A stretch of 64,000 nt of DNA from Alphaproteobacteria bacterium. GTDB taxonomy: Bacteria > Pseudomonadota > Alphaproteobacteria > UBA8366. The translations under genes were made by a program, and so were the position numbers. A model generated the notes under the pieces. The model had not been told where the DNA came from and ran no database searches. It saw only the letters and a list, made by a program, of their open reading frames with translations. How positions within the stretch are numbered: position 1 is the stretch's first letter; the number at the start of each line of letters is the position of its first letter. The stretch spans positions 310,001 through 374,000 of the forward strand of contig JAJFJD010000020.1 in NCBI GenBank assembly GCA_021774335.1. Reading direction: 5' to 3'. Of this stretch, positions 10,194 to 19,634 are shown in pieces.

Positions 10194-11615
10194 TCAGTCC
10201 TGCTTCCAGGCGCTCGCGTCGATATCCAGATCCGAGAACTTCTCGGGATCGAACACCGGATGCTCTTTTCCTTCCTTCAACTGGGCCCGGTAGTCGTTCA
10301 CCATGCGCATGCCGATCGGGAACAGCATGATGATGGCCAACAGGTTGACCAGCGCCAGAACGCCCATCATCGGATCCGAGAAGAAAAAGACCGCCGTCGC
10401 GCCCGGCGCCGACGATCCAAGGAACACGAGCCCGACGATGAGAATGCGCAGGACATGGCGCGCCATCGGATGCTCGGTGAAGACCGTCAGCGCGTTTTCC
10501 CCCAGATAGTAGTTGTAGATGATCGAACTGAAGGCAAAGAGCAGGATCGCCACGGCCAGGAAATACTGGCTCCACTCGCCGACATGCGAAACCATCGATT
10601 TCTGAGTCAGCACAACACCGTCGATGCCCGCCGCGCCAGCTACGTAGACGTCACCGAGCAGAATCACGAAGGCCGTGCAGGAACAGATGATGATGGTATC
10701 GATGAACACGGAAAACGACTGAACGATCCCCTGGCTCACCGGATGCCGGACATGCGCCACAGCCGCGACATTGGGCGCGCTGCCCAACCCCGCCTCGTTG
10801 GAGAACAATCCACGGCGAAGGCCTTGGGCAACCGCCGCACCCATCCCGCCGCCGACAGCTTCTTCAAGCCCGAATGCGTTCTTCACGATCATGGTGAAGA
10901 CGGCGGGGACATCGCCGATATTGATGACGATGATTACCAGGGCCATGCCGATGTATCCGACGGCCATGATTGGAACGATCACATCGGCCACCTGGGCGAT
11001 GCGCTTGATGCCGCCATAGACGACGAAACCGGTGATGATGGCGAGACCGCCGCCGGTCCAGATGCGGTCGAGCCCGAAACTCTCCTGCACCGCACCGGCC
11101 ACCGTATTGCCCTGGAACGCGTTGAAGCCGAGCGCGAAGGCCGCGATCAGCGATATCGCATAGATGACCGCTAGCCATTTATATTCGCGTCCAAGGCCGT
11201 GCATGATGTATTGCGCGGGGCCGCCACGATAGGTGCCGTCTTCGTCGGTGCGTTTGTACAGTTGGGCGAGCGAACATTCGATAAGGCTGGTCGCCATGCC
11301 GACCAAGGCGATTGCCCACATCCAGAAAACCGCACCCGGTCCGCCCAGCGTGATGGCAACCGCGACACCGGCGATGTTACCGCCGCCGACCCGGCCGCCA
11401 ACGCTGACGAACAGCGCTTCCCGCGAACTGACATGCCCTTCCCCGCTGGGCTGCCCGCCGGGAAACAGAACTTGGAACATACGGCCGAAAAACCGGAACT
11501 GGACGAAACCGGAAGCAATGGTGAAGAACACACCGAGGACAACAAGGAATGGAATCAGCGCCCATCCCCAGGTCCCGTCGCCAATTGAGCCGAATACTGC
11601 CCTCAAGAATTCCAT
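10194..11615 (-). CDS. Alanine/glycine:cation symporter (AGCS) family protein
   Basis: A 473-residue polytopic membrane protein of the sodium:alanine symporter family, which imports alanine or glycine with Na+ or H+. Family signatures include GGRVGGGNIAGVAVAI near residue 70, the RGLFSNEAGLGSAPN loop near residue 270, and many hydrophobic helices. The ATG at 11615 is chosen over the TTG at 11630 because a GGGGGAC ribosome-binding site lies just upstream of it. A 332-base gap separates it from the divergent next gene. Confidence 0.9.
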   Translation of the reverse strand: MEFLRAVFGSIGDGTWGWALIPFLVVLGVFFTIASGFVQFRFFGRMFQVLFPGGQPSGEGHVSSREALFVSVGGRVGGGNIAGVAVAITLGGPGAVFWMWAIALVGMATSLIECSLAQLYKRTDEDGTYRGGPAQYIMHGLGREYKWLAVIYAISLIAAFALGFNAFQGNTVAGAVQESFGLDRIWTGGGLAIITGFVVYGGIKRIAQVADVIVPIMAVGYIGMALVIIVINIGDVPAVFTMIVKNAFGLEEAVGGGMGAAVAQGLRRGLFSNEAGLGSAPNVAAVAHVRHPVSQGIVQSFSVFIDTIIICSCTAFVILLGDVYVAGAAGIDGVVLTQKSMVSHVGEWSQYFLAVAILLFAFSSIIYNYYLGENALTVFTEHPMARHVLRILIVGLVFLGSSAPGATAVFFFSDPMMGVLALVNLLAIIMLFPIGMRMVNDYRAQLKEGKEHPVFDPEKFSDLDIDASAWKQD

Positions 11616-11947
11616 CGTTTCGTCCCCCAATTCGTTTGAACTCGCACTCTGGGGTGACGGCGCCGATCTATAGAGATTGTCGATTGTTCTGAATGAACGG
11701 TTCGCGCGGCGCGCCGTCCGTACTCGTGTCCCCCTTATGCCTCCCAGTGCGCCATGAATTCGGAGTTCGCGCCAAACGTGAAACCCCGAAGCGGCAACTC
11801 AATCATGTAAAACGGTAACAGATCGCAAAGCAGATTGCGATTCCGGTGTTGCATTCCATACCCTGCGGTGGCGCTTCCGCGTCAGACTGCAAACAAGGTG
11901 ATAGGATTTCCAAATCGGCGAAACCGGTCATTGGCGGGAATCTGGTC
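11616..11947. other. Divergent intergenic region, no gene seen
   Basis: This gap between the AGCS symporter and the cyclodeaminase gene must hold both promoters. I see no convincing -35/-10 pair or riboswitch fold. A 10-bp palindrome CGGCGCGCCG lies at 11707-11716. The plus-strand frame open across 11846-11947 is an extension of the cyclodeaminase frame and is not needed for the protein. Confidence 0.5.
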
Positions 11948-12955
11948 ATGACAGAAATTTACACGGACGTTCGTTTTCTAAGCGCTGCGGATCTCGACAC
12001 GCTCGGCCTGACGATGGCGGAGATCACCGACATCCTTGAAGAGGCTTTTCACGTGAAGGCGACCGGCGACGTTATGATGCCGCCCAAGATCTTTTTTCAC
12101 CGGCACGGGCCGCGTTTCTACAGCTCGATGGTCAGCGCCAGCCCTGACCTGGGCTACGCCGGATGCAAATGGCAGAGTGGCGATCCGGACAATCCGGGCC
12201 GCGCCCTCCCATATATCCAAGGCCTGTATATCCTGACCGAGGACGCCACGGGCCAGATGCGCGCCATCATGGATGCGGAATGGATCACCGGTATCCGCAC
12301 CGCCGCCGCCTCGGGATTGGTCGTCAAATATCTCGCCCGCAGCGGTGCAGCCACGCTCGGCATTCTAGGCTGCGGATTGCAGGGCCGAAAGCACCTGGAA
12401 GCGATCCACGCGGTGCGGCCAGATATCGAACGTTGCGTCTGCTACGACCTTCGTCCGGATCGGCAGCAGCAATTCATCGAAGAGATGACCGGCAAATTCG
12501 GACACACGATCGACGGAGCAGCCAATGCGGAAGAAGTCGCAAGAGCGTCGGATGTCCTGATTACCGGCGGTCCGATCATGGACAAGCGCGACCCGGTAAT
12601 CGAACCCGAATGGATCAAGCCCGGCGCGTTGGTCGTGACGATCGACTATGACAGTTACGTCACCGACGCCGCCATTCAATCGATGGACCTGGTCCTTACC
12701 GACGACCAAGGTCAGATCGAAGATGCCCGCCGGAATGAAGGGAAATTTCCCGGCGTCACCCGCATCGACGCGACAGTCGCGGATCTGGTGGCGCATGGAA
12801 CCGGGCGGCGCACATCCGACGATCAGCGGATCCTGGCATTCAATCTGGGAATTGCCTTGGAGGACCTCGCTACCGGAATCGAGATCCTGCGCCGTGCGGA
12901 ACAATCCGGTGTTGGCACGCCATTGCCCCTTCGATCCGCGTCACCACAAACCTGA
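11948..12955 (+). CDS. Ornithine cyclodeaminase / mu-crystallin family protein
   Basis: A 335-residue NAD(P)-binding protein of the ornithine cyclodeaminase family. The substrate-side segment MPPKIFFHRHGPRFYSSMVS and the Rossmann motif LGILGCGLQGRKHLEAI (about residue 135) are clear. Members include ornithine and lysine cyclodeaminases, alanine dehydrogenases, ketimine reductases and enzymes for opine-like compounds, so the substrate is open. The ATG at 11948 is preferred because it starts directly before the conserved region. It heads a run of plus-strand catabolic-looking genes. Confidence 0.85.
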   Translation: MTEIYTDVRFLSAADLDTLGLTMAEITDILEEAFHVKATGDVMMPPKIFFHRHGPRFYSSMVSASPDLGYAGCKWQSGDPDNPGRALPYIQGLYILTEDATGQMRAIMDAEWITGIRTAAASGLVVKYLARSGAATLGILGCGLQGRKHLEAIHAVRPDIERCVCYDLRPDRQQQFIEEMTGKFGHTIDGAANAEEVARASDVLITGGPIMDKRDPVIEPEWIKPGALVVTIDYDSYVTDAAIQSMDLVLTDDQGQIEDARRNEGKFPGVTRIDATVADLVAHGTGRRTSDDQRILAFNLGIALEDLATGIEILRRAEQSGVGTPLPLRSASPQT

Positions 12956-13060
12956 CTGGGATTTGACGCCGACAGGGCCTCGACCTGTAATAGTCGTATG
13001 TAGGGCCAATACGAGGTGGCCCGGCGCATTCACATCGTTGATATCGAAGGGAGCAACGCT

Positions 13061-13999
13061 ATGTCGGCAACCGAAGCGCATGTCGAAAGCGCACCAAAAT
13101 CCATCACCGTCAGTCCGCTCGCTGTCGACATCGGGGCGGAGATCAGCGGCGTTGATCTGTCCCAGCCCCTTTCGGAGGAGCAGCGCACAGAGATCTGGGA
13201 CGCCTTCAACACCTGGAAAGTGATCTTCTTCCGCGACCAGAAACTGGACAAGGCAAGCTTCGTCGCCATGTCGCGCCACTTCGGCGAACTCAACCGCGGC
13301 CACAACATCCATACGCCGGACCCGGACCACCCGGAGATTTATCAGGTCGTGCGGGGCCGCCAGAAAGGCCGGCTGACCGGCGTGCCCGCTTTCGACCCGT
13401 GGACCGGCTGGCATACCGACCTGACGCCCGCGATCAACCCGCCAACCGCGTCGATCCTGTGGGGTGATGTAGTGCCGCCCTACGGCGGGGATACCCAATG
13501 GACCAATCTCGCCGCCGCCTATGATGCGTTGTCACCGACCATGCAGGGCATCATCGACGACCTCCGGGGCGTCCACACCTACATGACCTATGCCGGCGTC
13601 ACGATGACACAGGATTTGCGCGACCGGATCGCGGCCAATCAGAAGACCACAGAGCATCCGATCGTACGCGTGCATCCGGAGACGGGACGCCGCGCGCTCT
13701 GGGTCAGTCCCAAATTCCTGCAGGAGATCGTCGGCCTGTCGCCGACCGAAAACGAGGCGATGCTTGCCATGCTGAAATCCCACGCGGTGCGGCCGGAATT
13801 CACGCTTCGGTTCAAGTGGACATCGGGATCGGTCGCAATGTGGGACAACCGGTCGACAGCCCATCTGGCGCCGATCGACATCCAGCGCACCGACTATGAC
13901 CGGCAGCTCTACCGGACGACGTTAGTGGGTGACATTCCCTACGGCGTTGACGGACAGAAATCCAAATCGCTGGAAGGCACACCGCTGCTGGCCGCGTAA
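13061..13999 (+). CDS. TauD/TfdA family Fe(II)/2-oxoglutarate dioxygenase
   Basis: A 312-residue double-stranded beta-helix dioxygenase. The iron triad is visible as HTD in GWHTDLTP and the distal histidine in NRSTAHLAP, with the 2-oxoglutarate arginine expected in the following YDRQLYRTTL strand. The N-terminal LAVDIGAEISGVDLS and VIFFRDQ segments are typical of the taurine/2,4-D dioxygenase group. ATG 13061 follows GAAGGGAGC. Its neighbours suggest it opens a small substrate by hydroxylation, but the substrate is unknown. Confidence 0.9.
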   Translation: MSATEAHVESAPKSITVSPLAVDIGAEISGVDLSQPLSEEQRTEIWDAFNTWKVIFFRDQKLDKASFVAMSRHFGELNRGHNIHTPDPDHPEIYQVVRGRQKGRLTGVPAFDPWTGWHTDLTPAINPPTASILWGDVVPPYGGDTQWTNLAAAYDALSPTMQGIIDDLRGVHTYMTYAGVTMTQDLRDRIAANQKTTEHPIVRVHPETGRRALWVSPKFLQEIVGLSPTENEAMLAMLKSHAVRPEFTLRFKWTSGSVAMWDNRSTAHLAPIDIQRTDYDRQLYRTTLVGDIPYGVDGQKSKSLEGTPLLAA

Positions 14000-14046
14000 T
14001 CCCGGATATCAAAGCACTGTTCCCCGACCTCAAGGAGAAGAAGAAA

Positions 14047-15129
14047 ATGGGAGAATTCTATAATCCGGTGAAGGCGATTTTCGGCGCCGGCAGTTTCGAC
14101 CGCCTGCCCGAGTTGATCGCGGGCCGTTCCTATGCCGTCGTGACCTATGGCGAACCTTACTTCGCCGGTCTCGTCGATCGGCTGGAACAGGCGGCCGGCA
14201 AGGCGGCCATTGTCATCGATAACGTATTGGCCAACCCCGACTTTCCGGAAGTCAAATTTGGTTGCGAGAAATTGGCCGAACTGGATGTATTGCCGGAGGT
14301 TTACATCGGTCTCGGCGGCGGCTCTGCGATCGACACCGCGAAGGCCCTGGCGACATCGGGCGGCGATTGGGAACTTCTAAAAGAGCATTTGGAAACCGAG
14401 GGTGATCGCGCCGATGAGTTGCAGGGCCCCTGCATCATCGCGGTCCCCACGACCGCGGGCACCGGCAGCGAAGTCAGCATCGGCGCCGTCATTTGGGACC
14501 ACGCGAACAATGGAAAATGGGGTGTGCGCACGCCGAGTGCCTATGCCGAGTATGCCGTGGTGGATCCAGAACTAACGTTGAGCCTGCCCCGCGACCAGAC
14601 CATCAGCACGGCGCTGGACGCCATGAGCCACGCCCTCGAGAGTATCTGGACCGTAAAGCGAAACCTGGTCACCCAACCGATCGCCGCCCAGGCGGCACGC
14701 GAGGTCCTGAAATACCTGCCCGCGCTGAGCGACGACCTCGGCAACATCGAGCTTCGCACGCGCATTGCGAATGCGGCGATGCTGGCCGGCATCGCCCTGT
14801 CGCAGACCCGAACATCAATCGCGCATAAAATGTCCTATCCGCTCACCATGCATCATGGCGTGCCGCACGGGATTGCCTGCGGCTTCTCGCTCCCGATGAT
14901 AATGGAATGGGCGATCGGCCATGATGAGATTTGCGATCAGGGATTGGCTGACGTCTTCGGCGAAGACTTGAGCGCAGGCGTTAAAAGGTTCGAGTCTTTC
15001 ATGGACGACCTCGGCGTCGCCCGCGATCCAACCGCTCACGGCCCATCGCAAGCCGACTGGGACGGATGGCTCGCCGCCGCGATGCAAGACGAGAAGGGGA
15101 AGACCTTTTTAGGAAAAGTGCCGGTTTAA
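14047..15129 (+). CDS. Iron-containing alcohol dehydrogenase
   Basis: A 360-residue group III metal-dependent alcohol dehydrogenase. It has the NAD-binding GGGSAIDTAKALA motif near residue 95, the PTTAGTGSEV motif near 140, and metal-binding histidines in MSHALES, HHGVPHGIACGF and the region before them. It would oxidise an alcohol or reduce an aldehyde in the same pathway as the dioxygenase 47 bases upstream. Family members acting on phosphonoacetaldehyde or similar short aldehydes start in a comparable way (YNPVK.IFGAGS), but I cannot assign that reliably. AAGGAG lies upstream of the ATG. Confidence 0.88.
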   Translation: MGEFYNPVKAIFGAGSFDRLPELIAGRSYAVVTYGEPYFAGLVDRLEQAAGKAAIVIDNVLANPDFPEVKFGCEKLAELDVLPEVYIGLGGGSAIDTAKALATSGGDWELLKEHLETEGDRADELQGPCIIAVPTTAGTGSEVSIGAVIWDHANNGKWGVRTPSAYAEYAVVDPELTLSLPRDQTISTALDAMSHALESIWTVKRNLVTQPIAAQAAREVLKYLPALSDDLGNIELRTRIANAAMLAGIALSQTRTSIAHKMSYPLTMHHGVPHGIACGFSLPMIMEWAIGHDEICDQGLADVFGEDLSAGVKRFESFMDDLGVARDPTAHGPSQADWDGWLAAAMQDEKGKTFLGKVPV

Positions 15130-15165
15130 GAATCGGACCGAGCCAAGCAACCGATTGGAAAGAGA

Positions 15166-15585
15166 GTGAGCAATCCTGCGCTAAAGTTCGACCACATCCA
15201 CATCATCAGCGAAACGCCGAAGGCGTCGGCCGACTGGTATGTCGATATATTCGGCGCCACCATCACCGCCGAAACCGAGACTCGCGGGGCACCGCAAATT
15301 TTTGTCCAACTCGCGGGTGCGATCATCATCATCCGTGGCGTACGGCCCGGCGAAGACCCGGTCCCGGCACGGCCGGTGCAGCAGTATGCGGATCACTCCA
15401 GTCACAACGCGTTCGGCACCGATCATTTTGGCTTTCTCTACGACGGAGATCTCACCGCCTTCTGCGAAGAATTGAAGGCAAAGGGTGTCACCTTCCCCGT
15501 CGAACTGAAGGAAGCGGGCAACGGGATGCTGCTCTGCTACGTCGCGGCACCCGACGGCGTCAGCATCGAATTGATGCAATGCTGA
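15166..15585 (+). CDS. VOC family protein
   Basis: A 139-residue vicinal-oxygen-chelate protein starting at GTG 15166 after GGAAAGAGA. Metal-binding residues are visible in FDHIHIIS, FGTDHFGFLY and GVSIELMQC (His, His and Glu), an intact set, so it is likely a metalloenzyme such as a lyase, isomerase or dioxygenase. It lies between the iron alcohol dehydrogenase and a lactonase in a same-strand run, suggesting a role in the same catabolic route. Confidence 0.83.
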   Translation: MSNPALKFDHIHIISETPKASADWYVDIFGATITAETETRGAPQIFVQLAGAIIIIRGVRPGEDPVPARPVQQYADHSSHNAFGTDHFGFLYDGDLTAFCEELKAKGVTFPVELKEAGNGMLLCYVAAPDGVSIELMQC

Positions 15586-15607
15586 TCCTTCACAGCGAGC
15601 CTCGAAT

Positions 15608-16504
15608 ATGAATGGCTTATCGGAGATTCTCGAATCGACCGACGCCGAACGCCACGCAACCGGGTATGTCTTTACCGAGGGGCCGCTGTGGCATCCAGAC
15701 GAATTCTATTACTTCAACGATATCCATCCCGGCACGTTGTATCGCCTGACCCTCGGTGAAACCCCTGAACTGATCCGAAAAACCGAGGGCGGTAACGGCA
15801 TGACATTCGACATTCAGGGCCGCTTGATCCATTGCGAGGGCAGTGGCCGCTGCGTCACGCGCACCGACACCGACGGCACCGTTACCGTGCTCGCCGACCG
15901 GTTCGAGGGCGGACGCTTCAACCGCCCAAACGACGTTATCTGTCATTCCGACGGCAGCCTCTATTTCACCGATCCGGCGATGCGCATTCCGCTCACCGAC
16001 CGCGAGCAGCCGAAACCCGAAGGCGAAGACGGCGTCTGGGGCGGCGCACGGGTTTATCGCATCGCGCCTGACGGTACGATCACCGCCGTCGTCAGTGTCG
16101 AATACCCGAACGGACTGGCCCTGTCGCCGGACGAGCGCACGCTCTATATCGCGAACACACGCTGGACGAAATACGTCCTCGCTGTCGATATCGATGCAAA
16201 CGGCGTCATGCAGCACCGGCGTATCTTCGCCGATCTGAGCGAAGGCGGTGCGCCCGGTGCGCCCGACGGCGTGAAGGTGGATTCCCTGGGCCGCGTCTAC
16301 TGCACGGGACCCGGCGGCATTTGGGTGATGGAGCCCGACGGCCGCCACATCGGCACGATTCGTTTGCCGGAACAGGCGGTCAACTTCACCTTCGGCGGCA
16401 ACGATCTGCGGACCTTGTTCGTGACCGCGAAGACCTCCGTCTACACCATGCGAATGAAAACGCCGGGACAGCCGCATCCCTGGTACCAGCACTACCAGGC
16501 CTGA
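15608..16504 (+). CDS. SMP-30/gluconolactonase family hydrolase
   Basis: A 298-residue six-bladed beta-propeller lactonase. The metal-site residues are in TEGPLWHPDEFYYFNDI, FNRPNDVICHSDGSLYFTDP, YPNGLALSPDERTLYIANT and GAPDGVKVDSLGRVYC, where the conserved Glu, Asn and Asp positions are all present. It should hydrolyse a lactone or a cyclic ester. It follows the VOC gene by 22 bases in what looks like one operon and ends near a convergent SDR gene. Confidence 0.9.
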   Translation: MNGLSEILESTDAERHATGYVFTEGPLWHPDEFYYFNDIHPGTLYRLTLGETPELIRKTEGGNGMTFDIQGRLIHCEGSGRCVTRTDTDGTVTVLADRFEGGRFNRPNDVICHSDGSLYFTDPAMRIPLTDREQPKPEGEDGVWGGARVYRIAPDGTITAVVSVEYPNGLALSPDERTLYIANTRWTKYVLAVDIDANGVMQHRRIFADLSEGGAPGAPDGVKVDSLGRVYCTGPGGIWVMEPDGRHIGTIRLPEQAVNFTFGGNDLRTLFVTAKTSVYTMRMKTPGQPHPWYQHYQA

Positions 16505-16516
16505 GCGTCTACCGTA

Positions 16517-17269
16517 TCAGTAGGTCGCCCGTCCGCCGGAAATGTCGAAGACGGCCGCGGTGGTGAAGCTGTTCTCGCGGGACACGATCCACGCGACCAT
16601 CGATGCGATTTCCTCGACCTCGACAAACCGGTTTCGGGGAATCTTCGACAGCATGTAGCCGATATGCTCCTCGGTCATCTGATCGAAAATCCGCGTCCGG
16701 GCCGCCGCCGGCGTCACGCAATTCACCGCGACATCGAACCCGGCCAATTCCTTTCCCACCGACTTGGTCAACGCGATCACGCCGCCCTTGGACGCGCTGT
16801 AAGCTGCCGCGTTCGGGTTGCCTTCCTTGCCGGCGATCGATGCGATATTGCAGATGCGGCCGTAGTTCCGTTCCCGCATGCCCGGCACCACGGCACGGTT
16901 GACGTAAAATGTGCCATTCAGGTTTATGTCGAGCACGCGCTTCCATTCGTCGATGGGGTATTCGTCGACGGTAGCGTTCATCCCCGCTATCCCGGCGCTG
17001 TTCACGGCAATGTCGACGGGTCCGATGTCCCGCTCGGTCTGCGCCAGGGCTTCGGACACACTGTCCGGGTCGGTGACATCGGTGGGCACGAACACAGCCT
17101 TCCCGATGCCCTGCAGGTCGCCGGCGGCCTTCTCGCCACATGCCGTATCCGAATCCCAAATCGCGACACGCGCACCAGCGCGGCACAGCCGTTCAGCCAC
17201 CGCATAGCCGATGCCGTTCGCACCGCCGGTCACGATCGCCAATTGACCGGTGAACTCAAGATCACTCAT
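16517..17269 (-). CDS. Short-chain dehydrogenase/reductase (SDR)
   Basis: A 250-residue classical SDR. The NAD(P) motif TGGANGIG is at about residue 15, NSAGIAG at about 90, and the catalytic Ser and Tyr-x-x-x-Lys in NIASIAGKEG and YSASKGG. The Asp in AIWDSDTA after the second strand suggests NAD preference. Substrate unknown; sugars, hydroxyacyl groups and secondary alcohols are all possible. It is convergent with the lactonase gene with only 12 bases between, and divergent from the next SDR. Confidence 0.88.
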   Translation of the reverse strand: MSDLEFTGQLAIVTGGANGIGYAVAERLCRAGARVAIWDSDTACGEKAAGDLQGIGKAVFVPTDVTDPDSVSEALAQTERDIGPVDIAVNSAGIAGMNATVDEYPIDEWKRVLDINLNGTFYVNRAVVPGMRERNYGRICNIASIAGKEGNPNAAAYSASKGGVIALTKSVGKELAGFDVAVNCVTPAAARTRIFDQMTEEHIGYMLSKIPRNRFVEVEEIASMVAWIVSRENSFTTAAVFDISGGRATY

Positions 17270-17399
17270 CTATCCCTGCGCCTCCTTCATAGCCTGGCTC
17301 GTCTCCATTGCGTGCACGCGGTACAATAGACCAAACGGTAATCATGCGCCGCCCGGCGACGCCATAACGCCATAACCGATCAGCAGGAGACGACCAGAC

Positions 17400-18161
17400 A
17401 TGGAATTGGGACTACAGGGGAAACGCGCCATCGTAACGGGTGGGACGCGCGGCATCGGCCGCAAGATCGTCGACCTGCTCGTCGCCGAGGGATGCAGTGT
17501 CGGGCTCTGCGCCCGCGATACCGCGCAGGTTGATGATGCGGTTAAGGCTTTGTCCGCCGACGGCGCCACGGTAATCGGCGGGCGGCTGGATGTCTCCGAC
17601 AGCGAAGCGCTGCGGACCTGGATTACCGGAACCGCCGAAGCGCTTGGCGGCCTCGATATTCTAGTCCCAAACGCCAGCGCACTCGTCACCGGTGCGACCG
17701 AGGAGGATTGGCGGCTCGGCCTGGAAGTCGATGTGCTCGGCACCGTGCGCGCGGTCGAGGCTGCGATGCCGTTCCTAGAGAAATCGGATTGCGCCTCGAT
17801 CGTCTCGATTGCCAGCACGGCGGCAGTCAACACCTCCGGCAGCGTCCGCGCCTACAGCGGCGTCAAGGCGGCGATCATCAGTTACATGTCCGGGCTGAGC
17901 AACATCGCCGGGCCGAAGGGCGTCCGGGCGAACACGGTCTCGCCGGGTGCTATCTATTTCGACGGCGGCGTCTGGGACTACCGGAAGCGCGAGCAACCCG
18001 AGATGTATGACAACGCCATCAAGCGCAGTCCAATGGGCCGGTTGGGGACGCCGGACGAGGTCGCGAATGCGGTCGTGTTCCTGGCCAGTCCGGCCGCCAG
18101 CTACATCAGCGGGACGAACCTGATCGTGGATGGGGCGGCGACGACCCGCATCCAGTACTAG
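17400..18161 (+). CDS. Short-chain dehydrogenase/reductase (SDR)
   Basis: A 253-residue classical SDR: TGGTRGIGRKI at about residue 13, VPNASALV in place of the usual NNAG, and catalytic Ser and YSGVKAA in the right places. The C-terminal SYISGTNLIVDGAATTRIQY is typical. AGGAG precedes the ATG. It belongs to the large FabG-like group; the altered NNAG motif marks it as a specialised member. It ends four bases from the convergent MFS carrier gene. Confidence 0.87.
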   Translation: MELGLQGKRAIVTGGTRGIGRKIVDLLVAEGCSVGLCARDTAQVDDAVKALSADGATVIGGRLDVSDSEALRTWITGTAEALGGLDILVPNASALVTGATEEDWRLGLEVDVLGTVRAVEAAMPFLEKSDCASIVSIASTAAVNTSGSVRAYSGVKAAIISYMSGLSNIAGPKGVRANTVSPGAIYFDGGVWDYRKREQPEMYDNAIKRSPMGRLGTPDEVANAVVFLASPAASYISGTNLIVDGAATTRIQY

Positions 18162-18165
18162 CCGG

Positions 18166-19422
18166 TCACGCGGCCTGCTGTTCCATACGTTCAACCGGTT
18201 TGTCGGACATCAGAAGGTGGAGCACGGCGCTCAACACGCCCAGGTCGACGGCGGCCCACCAGATGATGTCGTAGTTGCCGGTGGCATCGAAGATCCAGCC
18301 GCCGAGCCACACGCCGCTAAAGCTGCCGAGCTGATGGCCCAGGTAGACGATGCCGTACAGCACGCCCATGTAACGAACTCCGAACATCTGGGCCACTAAT
18401 CCCGATGTCGGCGGCACGGTGCTGAGCCACACGAATCCGATGGCGGCGGCGAATATCATCACCGTTACCGGACCGGTCGGCAGCATGATGAAGACGGCGA
18501 TGATCATGGACCGGATCATGTAGATCGCGCAGAGCAGATACTTCTTGCGCATCTTCCCCGCCAGCCAGCCGGCGGTCCAACTACCGGCCATGTTGAACAT
18601 CGCGATCAAGGCCAACGCCGTCGCCCCAAGGGCTGCGCTCGCACCCTGATCGATCAAATAGGCCGGCAGATGGACGGCGATGAAGGAAACCTGGAACCCG
18701 CATACGAAAAACCCGGCGGTGAGCATCACATACCCGCGGTGCCGGCCGGCCTCGCGCAGCGCCTCTCCCAGTTTGATCGTGCTGTCTTTGCCGGTTTCCG
18801 ATGTTACCGACGCGGACATGGAAAACGCCATCGGCACGATAAGCCCCGCGAACATGGACAGCACGATAAGCACGACGACCCAGTCGTATCCTGATAGCAG
18901 CGACTGGCTGATCGGGACGAAGACCAATTGGCCGCCGGTAGCACTGGCCGTGGCGATGCCGAGCCATAGACTCCGCTTCTCCGCCGGGGCGACCTGACCG
19001 ACGACGGTCAAAATCAGCGGCATGCCGCACGCGCCGAGGCCGAGACCGCCCAAGATGCCGGCGCTGCCGAGCATCCATTCCGGCGACGTGGACTGGCTCA
19101 TGACAAAGACCCCAAGGCCAAATAAAGCGCCGCCGAGCGCCACTGTCCGGGGGGCGCCCCATCGGTCGGCCAACGCGCCGGCAAACGGCGCCGCCAATCC
19201 CATCATGAGCTGCTGTGTCGCCAGCGTCATGGACAGGGTTTCCCGTCCCCAGCCCAAGTCCAGGGTGATCGGGCGCATGAACAAGCCAAAACTCTGGCGA
19301 ATGCCGAAGGCCGTGAAAACGATTAGCGATGCCGCGAACAACACGAAGACCGGACTACGCCACAGCGACGCTAATATCTGTTGGGCAGCATCCCTGCGAA
19401 TTCCCGTGTCGGCGACTGACAT
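18166..19422 (-). CDS. Major facilitator superfamily transporter
   Basis: A 418-residue 12-helix MFS carrier. The cytoplasmic loop motif GALADRWGAPRTVALGG is present after helix 2, and TAFGIRQSFGLFMRPITLDLGW in helix 1 is seen in monocarboxylate/oxalate-type MFS members. Start ATG 19422 is chosen because GAGAGGAAG lies just upstream; the longer open frame has no such signal. It likely moves the substrate or product of the neighbouring catabolic genes. Confidence 0.87.
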   Translation of the reverse strand: MSVADTGIRRDAAQQILASLWRSPVFVLFAASLIVFTAFGIRQSFGLFMRPITLDLGWGRETLSMTLATQQLMMGLAAPFAGALADRWGAPRTVALGGALFGLGVFVMSQSTSPEWMLGSAGILGGLGLGACGMPLILTVVGQVAPAEKRSLWLGIATASATGGQLVFVPISQSLLSGYDWVVVLIVLSMFAGLIVPMAFSMSASVTSETGKDSTIKLGEALREAGRHRGYVMLTAGFFVCGFQVSFIAVHLPAYLIDQGASAALGATALALIAMFNMAGSWTAGWLAGKMRKKYLLCAIYMIRSMIIAVFIMLPTGPVTVMIFAAAIGFVWLSTVPPTSGLVAQMFGVRYMGVLYGIVYLGHQLGSFSGVWLGGWIFDATGNYDIIWWAAVDLGVLSAVLHLLMSDKPVERMEQQAA

Positions 19423-19634
19423 GACACTTCCTCTCGATTTTACCGCGACGGGACCGTCCCATTGCGTGGCCGCAGACATAACGCCCATCGCCGCCGGAAG
19501 CTTGAGGACGCTTTGAGGATTTCGTGAGGAATGGCTGAAATCTGTCCAATACCCGCCAGCATGGTTTCTCGACAACCGTTGATATCCCTTTACAATCAGC
19601 GAATATCACCCTGGGTAAGGCGCGATAGCGACTA

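Noticed and set aside
9075..11174. Two open frames of about 350 residues on the plus strand over the enoyl-CoA hydratase and AGCS symporter
   Set aside because: They lie antisense to conserved genes, and their translations are rich in Arg, His and Asp without recognisable motifs.
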